Origin: Segatella copri
GTDB taxonomy: Bacteria > Bacteroidota > Bacteroidia > Bacteroidales > Bacteroidaceae
DNA length: 64,000 bases
NCBI RefSeq assembly: GCF_009495355.1
Contig: NZ_VZAD01000020.1
Coordinates: 1 to 64,000 of the forward strand
Direction: 5' to 3'
Position numbers and translations under genes: made by a program. This document shows, one piece after another, positions 57,046-63,401 of this stretch. The notes under the pieces are model-generated. The model saw only the letters and a list, made by a program, of their open reading frames with translations. It had not been told where the DNA came from and did not search any database. Within the stretch, counting starts at the first letter, position 1, and the number at the start of each line of letters is the position of its first letter.

Positions 57046-57999
57046 TTATGCCATCTGAATATCAGCATCAGACATATAGTCTGGCATATCAGGAGCAACA
57101 TCTGGATTCTCCAAGGATGCAGTTTGGAGATTTGGATCAGCAGAATCATCAACTCCGGCATCAGCGAAATTACTACCACTTGGAGTAATCACTTGTCCTG
57201 TATGCAAATCAACTGCTTCACCAACGTCAATACTTCCATTGCCATTGGCATCACAAATCGCAACATCAGGATTTCCATCTTGATCAAAATCTACCACACT
57301 CACTTCCTGACCATCCACGTCGAAAACACCCACTGTAGCCATGGAGCCATCAGCAAGCTGAACTTCACCCGCATTAACCAAATGAACATCTGCATTTTGG
57401 TCATCAGCCACCTGCACATCACTTGCCTGATGCAAATTTGCATCATTGTGAGCAACAGATACATCCTGGTCTGTATGAGAAGAATGAGATACCATAGCAA
57501 CATCTTCAGTTTGATGAGGAGCAGCATTCATTTCTTCTGCACGTACTTCTGGCTTTACAGCCTCAGCATAGTCGTTCTTTTCTGCATCTGTCATGTTGTT
57601 CCACTCGTCCTCGGTATAAGTACTATAGATATTACCATGCCAATGGAAAGCGCCACCAGGACCTACTTCGGCTCTAGCGGCATCGAATGCCTCCTTAAAG
57701 CTCTGCTCATCATGACTCTCAGCTACCTTGATAGAGGCATTATCATTAGCTGCAGCAGCATCTTGCGATGGATTCTCCCCTTCCGGTTTTGTATCGGGAG
57801 TTTCTTTTGTATTTGCAGCAAAGGCATCTGTGACATACATAGCACTTGCACCTAACAAGATACCAGCAGCTCCACTTACCGCTACTTTCTTCCAAGCTGC
57901 CTTATCAGCAGCGTCCTGAGTTTTATCTTTACTTTCCTGTCTAACTTCAGGATGTGTATTATTGAAATACAATGTTTCTTCATTCTGTGCCATAATCAT
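57046..57999 (-). CDS. acidic membrane protein with calcium-loop-like repeats
   Basis: A 317-residue protein: a cytoplasmic N-terminus with the motif NEETLYFNN (Thr9), one membrane helix (about 38-60), a W/H/Y-containing segment (about 105-145; GGAFHWHGNIYSTYTEDEW), then an Asp/His/Val-rich extracytoplasmic region with EF-hand/dockerin-like Dx(D/N)xDG strings (DFDQDGNPD, CDANGNGSID, about 235-265). No enzyme motif is seen. The shared ET motif with the FHA protein and kinase suggests it is phosphorylated. A -7 box TATATTTGC (58022-58030) lies upstream. Confidence 0.7.
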   Translation of the reverse strand: MIMAQNEETLYFNNTHPEVRQESKDKTQDAADKAAWKKVAVSGAAGILLGASAMYVTDAFAANTKETPDTKPEGENPSQDAAAANDNASIKVAESHDEQSFKEAFDAARAEVGPGGAFHWHGNIYSTYTEDEWNNMTDAEKNDYAEAVKPEVRAEEMNAAPHQTEDVAMVSHSSHTDQDVSVAHNDANLHQASDVQVADDQNADVHLVNAGEVQLADGSMATVGVFDVDGQEVSVVDFDQDGNPDVAICDANGNGSIDVGEAVDLHTGQVITPSGSNFADAGVDDSADPNLQTASLENPDVAPDMPDYMSDADIQMA

Positions 58000-58099
58000 A
58001 CGTTTTAAAATTATAACTGGTGCAAATATAGTGAAATAATAAATAGATAGATACTTATTTTGTGCTCATTACACAAAACCTATCTTCTATTGTACAAAA

Positions 58100-58789
58100 T
58101 CACTTTTTGATTTTAGCCTTGCAATAAGGACAAGCCTCATTCTGCATTAAAACTTCATAAGACTGAAAGCCCAGGAAGTGATGGCAATGAGGACAAACAT
58201 AATGCAGCTGAAACTCTTCAGTCAACTGCTTCTGCCTTAACGGTCCCTTAGAAGAATCCTTATATGCCTTTACAGTAAAGCCTACAGAAATCAAAATACC
58301 TAATAGATACAAACCTATATAAAGAGGAGTCTCTCTAAATTCTGGGAAAATGATGCTCAAAGCGATGGCTCCCATGGTAATCAAACCAGTGATGCCACGA
58401 AGAGAATTAAACTTGCGGTCAGCAATTTGCTGATCAAGTTTATGTTCATCATATTCTTCCCAAACACGCTGCAATGGACGAAAATCTACCATTTGAGGAA
58501 CAAAACTCTTTATCCAATCCCAACTAACTAAAAACTTACTTGGACCAAGTTCTATTTTATCCTTTTCCATGATAGTCTTTGCCATTATTTCCACTTCATT
58601 GACAAAAGTAACATTCTGAGGTTTTAGATTCGTAATTCTATAAGAACCATCTGGATTAATGGTCAAACTACAATGTTGACGGCTCACAGTCATAGGAACA
58701 CTTCCAGCACCCCCAAAAGTCTTGGATTGTTGTCCCATCGTTATTCTCAATCGAGATGTACTAACATCACGTCCAATGATTAATTCCAT
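58100..58789 (-). CDS. FHA-domain membrane protein with C-terminal zinc ribbon
   Basis: A 229-residue protein: N-terminal FHA domain (about 1-95; IGRDVSTSRLRI, VSRQHCSLTI, LKPQNVTFVN), a linker, two membrane helices (about 130-150 and 156-175) and a zinc ribbon at the C-terminus (CPHC, CPYC). It mirrors the other FHA protein, which has the zinc ribbon first. Both termini appear cytoplasmic, giving a membrane-tethered reader of phospho-Thr. Confidence 0.85.
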   Translation of the reverse strand: MELIIGRDVSTSRLRITMGQQSKTFGGAGSVPMTVSRQHCSLTINPDGSYRITNLKPQNVTFVNEVEIMAKTIMEKDKIELGPSKFLVSWDWIKSFVPQMVDFRPLQRVWEEYDEHKLDQQIADRKFNSLRGITGLITMGAIALSIIFPEFRETPLYIGLYLLGILISVGFTVKAYKDSSKGPLRQKQLTEEFQLHYVCPHCHHFLGFQSYEVLMQNEACPYCKAKIKK

Positions 58790-58810
58790 AAAATTCTTTG
58801 CTTGATTAGT

Positions 58811-59182
58811 TTATTTTTTAGTTATGAGTAAATCCTTCATTTGCTTTAAGGCTTCCTTAGAAATTCCTAAAGCAAAAGCAAAATGCTCATAATCGGATAA
58901 TATCAATTGTTGCTTTTGCGTATTGACCTGATAGATGTAGCCAGTGTTGATGATAAAGCGCTTTCCCACTCGCATAAAAATACTCTTGCAATCTACAAGA
59001 TGCTCTGCCAAATACTTCTCCATTTGAGACAAATTCAAACAAACAACAGCCTTCAGCTTGTTAATAGTAACAATCTGTGTATAATTGCCATCTCCTTCGA
59101 AATAAACAATTTTGGAAACATCTAATCTTAAAAGTTCCGTCTTTGTATTGAATACAATGAATTGACTTTCCATATTTATCAT
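58811..59182 (-). CDS. LytTR-type DNA-binding regulator without a receiver domain
   Basis: A 123-residue stand-alone LytTR domain (about 5-115): VSKIVYFEGDGNYTQIV, LSQMEKYLAEH, FMRVGKRFIINTGYIYQV. LytTR proteins bind direct repeats as dimers. With no receiver domain its activity must be set by level or partners. First coding gene of the block; it follows the attenuator-like leader and is 21 bp before the FHA membrane protein gene. A second ATG lies at 59173. I infer it regulates the block. Confidence 0.85.
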   Translation of the reverse strand: MINMESQFIVFNTKTELLRLDVSKIVYFEGDGNYTQIVTINKLKAVVCLNLSQMEKYLAEHLVDCKSIFMRVGKRFIINTGYIYQVNTQKQQLILSDYEHFAFALGISKEALKQMKDLLITKK

Positions 59183-59233
59183 TTACTTCGCTGACTTGTT
59201 CCCAGAAGTAGCTATAGCCATTAAGTTTTCAAT

Positions 59234-59317
59234 GAAAAAAGCGTGGGACTATTGTTCGGTCGCCGAAATAGAGGTTGTGGAAAGACCTTTCAACTAGCAA
59301 CTAACAATAGCCCACGC
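59234..59317 (-). terminator. attenuator-like terminator in the leader of the kinase block
   Basis: On the minus strand GCGTGGGCTATTGTT (59317-59303) pairs with AACAATAG-T-CCCACGC (59256-59241) with one bulge and is followed by six T (59240-59235). It ends about 50 nt before the LytTR start, so the block would need read-through. Confidence 0.7.
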
Positions 59318-59398
59318 CAAAAGGTATATCGACACCTTCCCCCTACAGAGGAAAGGATGCAATAATCCCATAGCGTGAGCCGTATTGCTGTTCGTCAT
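59294..59398 (-). CDS. 34-codon leader ORF running through the terminator's 5' arm
   Basis: ATG at 59398 to TAG at 59294. Its product begins MTNSNTAHAMGLLHPF and ends LLAWAIVSC. The codons for AWAIV are exactly the 5' arm of the terminator hairpin and the stop lies in the loop, so a ribosome translating it would prevent the hairpin. A 12-codon ORF (MKTQMNERIER, 59436-59471) precedes it. Whether these ORFs are translated cannot be told from sequence. Confidence 0.5.
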   Translation of the reverse strand: MTNSNTAHAMGLLHPFLCRGKVSIYLLAWAIVSC

Positions 59399-59507
59399 AG
59401 TTGAATTTTGAAATTTCCACATTTCTATTTCAAGACTAACGCTCAATACGCTCATTCATTTGAGTCTTCATCGCAGCCGTTCTTTTCCGCCTGCTCCAAC
59501 TCTGACC

Positions 59508-59540
59508 GCAAAAGTAAGCTATATTCTTGATACCGCCAAA
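59508..59540 (-). promoter_or_regulatory. promoter of the kinase-block leader
   Basis: On the minus strand TTTG (59537-59540), 20-bp spacer and TACTTTTGC (59508-59516): a full consensus match. Transcription would start near 59502, giving a leader of about 320 nt. Confidence 0.75.
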
Positions 59541-59683
59541 CTTTTAGCGATGTTTTTTATCCCGAAGGACAAAAAAGGCATTGAACGCTGCCATTGCCGA
59601 GAGAAAATTACTTCCACATTTCTATTCCATGGCTACAATTCAATGCCCTATACCTATATCAGCAACATTCCAACAAACAAAAA

Positions 59684-59713
59684 AGGGTGAATCATTAACT
59701 TATGACACACCTT
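59684..59713 (-). terminator. GTGTGTCA-family terminator hairpin, diverged copy
   Basis: AAGGGTGAATCAT and ATGACACACCTT pair with two mismatches; on the minus strand the stem is followed by TTTTTT. Third copy of the hairpin at 24-51 and 27960-27996. Confidence 0.55.
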
Positions 59714-59829
59714 CCGTCAATATTTATAACCAAATTTCATATACCTACAAATATTGAATATAGCGATAAAAATAAGGGGAATGAGAGGCAGGAAATCCCC
59801 GTTTTCTGCTCTATATTAAGAACAAGACC

Positions 59830-59937
59830 TATAGTTGTACGACTATAAAGTTACAGTTGTACGACTATACATGCTATGGTTGTACAACTGTAGAGTTATG
59901 GTCGTACAACTATAGGGGTTATAGTCGTACAACTATA
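59830..59937. repeat. array of five 18-bp palindromes at 22-23-bp intervals
   Basis: Units matching TAYRGTYGTACRACTRTA start at 59830, 59852, 59875, 59897 and 59920, so the period alternates 22, 23, 22 and 23 bp, close to two helical turns. Each unit is a near-perfect palindrome centred on GTAC. The array lies in the 1-kb gap between the kinase-block promoter and the MFS gene. The rest of the gap (59938-60188) shows nothing I can name. Confidence 0.75.
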
Positions 59938-60188
59938 GATTTTCCTCAACAGCATCGTCTTGTCAAGAAATCTCAAACGTCTGATTACCAGTAAGTTCCT
60001 ACATTTCTTCGTATTTGCGATATTCTCAAAGAAACAATAAGCGTCTGAAAATACGAGAATCTCAGGCAAGCTAATGTAAAGAAAACTCGTTCTTTATAAC
60101 GCCTCAGCTTCGGGAAATTCTTACAGATAACCTACTTCATTTTCCACCCATCTATCGTTCCCGTCTTCGATGAGAAGTTGCAGCCTAT

Positions 60189-60235
60189 CTGATAGACAGG
60201 GCGGACGCATCAAAATGCGTTCGCCCTGCTATCAG
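60189..60235. other. long hairpin over the end of the MFS gene
   Basis: CTGATAG, AGGGCG and ACGCAT pair with ATGCGT, CGCCCT and CTATCAG around a CAAA loop; the MFS stop codon lies in the stem. No T-run follows on either strand, so this may be an mRNA 3'-end stabiliser rather than a terminator. Confidence 0.6.
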
Positions 60236-61412
60236 TATCAATGGAAATTCGCTTGCTCACCTTTGTTGCCACAAATGCTATCATTAACCCAAGACAAGCA
60301 GCTATACTAATAGCCATGCGTAGCCCAGAAACTTCAGCAAGCCATCCAATGACAGGAGGACCTACCAGGAAACCGAAGAAGCTGATGCTCGACACGATGG
60401 TGATGGCGATGCTCGCCTTGACAGTGCCCAACTTGCCCGCTATGCTGTAGCAGATAGGCACCGACGACGAAATGCCGAAACCGACCAAGAGAAAGCCCAG
60501 AGTGGCTGTAACAAGGTAAGGCAACAACGTGGCGAGAAGCAGTCCGCACAGAATCAGCAGTCCGCAAACCTTCAGCACTCTGGCGGCGCCATAGCGCGTC
60601 ACGAAACCGTCGGCCAGAAAACGTCCCAAGGTCATGGCACCCATGCCTGCCACATAACCTGCACGGATGAAAACCTCGTCGGGCTTCACCACCGAAGTGA
60701 AATACACACCACTCCAGTCGTAGACTGTCCCCTCACAGAACATTCCGGCAAAACCCATCAGACCTAAGAGGAAGAGCACAGGGTCGATGGTTCTGAACGA
60801 GAACTTGGGCACGTCTTCCTCCTCAGCCCTCGCCTGCTCGTCGTTCACCAGGAAGTGGAAACCAGCTGCCAGGATCAGCAGACTCAATGCCAGCACCGTT
60901 CCGAAATGAGCCTCTATCGGCAGAACCGTATTGGCAAACACAGCACCCACGATGCCGCCCGCAAAACCACCCAGACTCCAAAGGCCATGAAACGACGACA
61001 TGATGTTGCGGCCATACAACTTCTCCACTAAGCACGCCTGTGTGTTGGTGGCAATATTCATCAGGTTCGCCATCATGCCGAAACCCACAAGGGACAGTGT
61101 AAGATGAAAAACCGTGCTGCTGCAGCCCATAGCGAGGAGCACGGCGGCATAAAACACCTCGGCAACCACCAACATCTTCTTGCTGCCCAACTTGCTCACC
61201 AGCACGCCCGAGAAACCCATCATCAGCAGTTGTCCCAAAGGGATGGCGAGCAGAATGCTGCCCAACTGTCCGTTGTTGAGATGCAGCAGATGTTTCACAT
61301 CCGGAATACGGCTTGCCCAACTGGCAAACACCAGTCCCGGTACAAAATAATAAGCAGCCACAGCCACTCGCTTGCGAGCCAAGTCGCTCAAATCACTCAT
61401 TCGAAATGTCAT
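60210..61412 (-). CDS. major facilitator superfamily transporter
   Basis: A 400-residue inner-membrane protein with twelve predicted helices and MFS signatures (GVLVSKLGSKKMLV between helices 2 and 3, GRFLADGFVTRYGAARVL between 8 and 9). The pattern with ASRIPDVKHLLHL and FHGLWSLGGFAG resembles bacterial sugar or drug MFS proteins of the YbjJ type. The substrate is unknown. The start at 61400 (MSDLSDLARK) is as likely as 61412. It is divergent from the SGNH hydrolase gene; a minus-strand -7 box TAATTTTGC lies at 61451-61459. Confidence 0.85.
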   Translation of the reverse strand: MTFRMSDLSDLARKRVAVAAYYFVPGLVFASWASRIPDVKHLLHLNNGQLGSILLAIPLGQLLMMGFSGVLVSKLGSKKMLVVAEVFYAAVLLAMGCSSTVFHLTLSLVGFGMMANLMNIATNTQACLVEKLYGRNIMSSFHGLWSLGGFAGGIVGAVFANTVLPIEAHFGTVLALSLLILAAGFHFLVNDEQARAEEEDVPKFSFRTIDPVLFLLGLMGFAGMFCEGTVYDWSGVYFTSVVKPDEVFIRAGYVAGMGAMTLGRFLADGFVTRYGAARVLKVCGLLILCGLLLATLLPYLVTATLGFLLVGFGISSSVPICYSIAGKLGTVKASIAITIVSSISFFGFLVGPPVIGWLAEVSGLRMAISIAACLGLMIAFVATKVSKRISIDTDSRANAF

Positions 61413-61524
61413 CCTATTTGTCTTTTTACATGAAACTTAAAAACGCGGCTGCAAAATTACAAAAAAATAAACTTTCATCCATCGATTATTCCCAAAAAGA
61501 TAATGCCTTGTCAAAAAATAAGTG

Positions 61525-61533
61525 TAACTTTGC
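61525..61533 (+). promoter_or_regulatory. -7 box of the SGNH hydrolase gene
   Basis: TAACTTTGC, 72 bp before the ATG at 61606. The nearest TTG (61508-61510) is only 14 bp upstream, so the -33 element is weak. Confidence 0.5.
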
Positions 61534-61605
61534 CCTTCGAACAACAAGAAATCCAACGCAAGCGTAAAAACCTTGCCAGTAAGGAACAAATTAAAACTAA
61601 GCGAT

Positions 61606-62448
61606 ATGAAGAAACAAATCCTTGCAGCAGCCCTACTGCTCCTCACCCTCACCGTGCCAGCACAGGCAGCCAAGAGACAGAAAACCAACACCCCACAGCA
61701 ACTCACCTTCCAGCATCCCTGGCAGGGGAAACGGGTGGCCTACTTCGGCGACTCCATCACCGACCCCAACATCAAGGCATCAAAGGTGAAATACTGGGGA
61801 TTCCTGCAGCAGTGGCTCGGCATCACGCCCTACGTCTACGGTGTGAGCGGACGACAGTGGAACGACATTCCCCGCCAGGCCGACAAACTCAAGGCTGAAC
61901 ATGGCGATGACTTCGACGCCATCCTCATCTTCATGGGAACCAACGATTTCAACAATGGCGTTCCCGTAGGCGAATGGTACACGGAGACTTTCGACAGTGT
62001 GAAAGTGGCACGCCACAAACCTGGTGAGATGGTGCAGCGCCGTCACCGCCACTTTGCCATGGACAAGAACACGCTCAAGGGCCGCATCAACATCGCCATG
62101 TCGAAACTCAAGCAGATGTATCCCACCAAGCAAATCGTTGTGATGACGCCTGTCCACCGTGCTTATTTCTGCTCGGGCGAGAAGAACATCCAGCCCGACG
62201 AGATGTATGAGAATGCCCGTGGTGTCTTCTTCGACGAGTACGTCAAGGCTGTCAAGGAGGTAGGCAACGTGTGGGCTGTTCCCGTCATCGACCTCAATGC
62301 CCTCTCGGGTCTTTTCCCTCTCTACGATGCGGGCGCTCAGCTTTTCAACAAGCCCGACACCGACCGTCTCCACCCCAACGATCCGGGTCATGAGCGCATG
62401 GCAAAAACCATCCTGTATCAGCTCGCCTCCCTGCCCTGCGTTTTTTAG
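61606..62448 (+). CDS. secreted SGNH/GDSL-family hydrolase
   Basis: A 280-residue exported protein from the ATG at 61606 (signal peptide ending VPAQAA). The SGNH blocks are clear: FGDSITD (catalytic Ser), the Gly of block II, GTNDFNNG (block III) and DRLHPNDPGHERMA (catalytic Asp and His). Probable carbohydrate esterase or lipase acting on plant or host glycans in the periplasm; the substrate is not determinable. Confidence 0.9.
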   Translation: MKKQILAAALLLLTLTVPAQAAKRQKTNTPQQLTFQHPWQGKRVAYFGDSITDPNIKASKVKYWGFLQQWLGITPYVYGVSGRQWNDIPRQADKLKAEHGDDFDAILIFMGTNDFNNGVPVGEWYTETFDSVKVARHKPGEMVQRRHRHFAMDKNTLKGRINIAMSKLKQMYPTKQIVVMTPVHRAYFCSGEKNIQPDEMYENARGVFFDEYVKAVKEVGNVWAVPVIDLNALSGLFPLYDAGAQLFNKPDTDRLHPNDPGHERMAKTILYQLASLPCVF

Positions 62449-62486
62449 GCTTCCATCTTTCTTGGGCTCTTCTTAACACCTTTTGG

Positions 62487-62549
62487 GGTCATAATAGACG
62501 ACCGGCGCCTGTCATCTATTGTGACCTCCCTTGGTCTTAATAGACGACC
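62487..62549. repeat. 63-bp triple-palindrome element, copy B
   Basis: Units at 62487-62503 (forward), 62510-62526 (reverse) and 62533-62549 (forward) of consensus GGTCWTAATAGAYGACC with exact 6-bp spacers. Located in the convergent gap between the SGNH hydrolase and sua5 genes, as copy A lies in the convergent gap between ccsBA and rny. Confidence 0.75.
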
Positions 62550-62572
62550 TCGCGGGAGCATGAGTGCAGGTT

Positions 62573-62710
62573 TTTCATTTTGTCATTTTGTCATTTTGTC
62601 ATTTTCAAAATCAAAAACAACATTTTTCGCTCTATAAATATATATTATTTAAAGAACTTTTTTCGTTTCCAAAATCGAAAATGACAAAAATGACTTTGAC
62701 AAAAATGACA
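62573..62710. repeat. inverted TTTTGTCA tandem repeats next to copy B
   Basis: Four TTTTGTCA-like units at about 62573-62612 face GAAAATGAC/AAAAATGAC units at 62676-62709, an imperfect inverted pair about 65 bp apart. The rest of the gap to 62798 holds nothing recognisable. Confidence 0.6.
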
Positions 62711-62798
62711 AGATTCAGATAAGCTAATATTCAGTAAAACTATATTACATTTTACGATATTGCAACTTACAGAATATTGAGTACTGATGAAGAAGCGA

Positions 62799-63371
62799 TT
62801 ATCTTATCACCTTCACCTCGCCATTCTTGCTCAGTTTCACAATGCTGGAAGGCGTGTGGGGCTTGTGCTCCTGGCGGCGACTCCAGCAAACATAGTCGAC
62901 AGCCTCCAGGATTTCGGGCGAAATATCACAATAATTCTGTGCCGCAGGCTCACCACTCACATTGGCGCTGGTACTGACCAAAGGCTTCTGGAAGCGGTAA
63001 CACAACTCCTTGCTGAAAGGCTCGAAGGTGACACGCATGGCCAGACTGCCATCCTCTGCCACCAGATTGTTGGCCACGCCCGTAGCATCGTCAAGGATGA
63101 CGGTTGTAGGCTTCACAGGCATGGCTGCATCGATAAAGTCCCACGCCACCTGAGGCACATTACGGAAATAACGCGCCATACGGTCAGCGCTGTCTACAAG
63201 ACAGATGAGCGCCTTGGAATCGTCACGACGCTTGATCTGATAAACCTTTGCTACTGCCTCGGCATTGGTGGCATCGCAGCCGATGCCCCATACCGTATCT
63301 GTGGGATAGAGTATCACTCCACCCTTTCGCATGCACTCCACTGCATTCTTAATGTCTTCTTGCTGTGTCAT
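62799..63371 (-). CDS. tsaC: Sua5/YrdC threonylcarbamoyl-AMP synthase
   Basis: Makes threonylcarbamoyl-adenylate for the t6A37 modification of ANN-decoding tRNAs. The 190-residue YrdC-type protein shows GGVILYPTDTVWGIGCDATN, KRRDDSKALICLV, the nucleotide-binding SLAMRVTFEP and STSANVSGEPA. It lacks the C-terminal Sua5 domain. It lies 30 bp downstream of fmt on the same strand. Confidence 0.92.
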   Translation of the reverse strand: MTQQEDIKNAVECMRKGGVILYPTDTVWGIGCDATNAEAVAKVYQIKRRDDSKALICLVDSADRMARYFRNVPQVAWDFIDAAMPVKPTTVILDDATGVANNLVAEDGSLAMRVTFEPFSKELCYRFQKPLVSTSANVSGEPAAQNYCDISPEILEAVDYVCWSRRQEHKPHTPSSIVKLSKNGEVKVIR

Positions 63372-63401
63372 AATGCTGATATTATAATATGTATAATGTT
63401 A

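Noticed and set aside
46477..59182. Type VI secretion-linked PpkA/PppA/Fha module
   Set aside because: Kinase, phosphatase and FHA proteins occur, but no Tss structural gene, VgrG or Hcp is present in the window.
59830..59937. Possible CRISPR array
   Set aside because: The repeated units are palindromes of 18 bp with 4-5-bp spacers; there are no 30-bp unique spacers and no cas genes.
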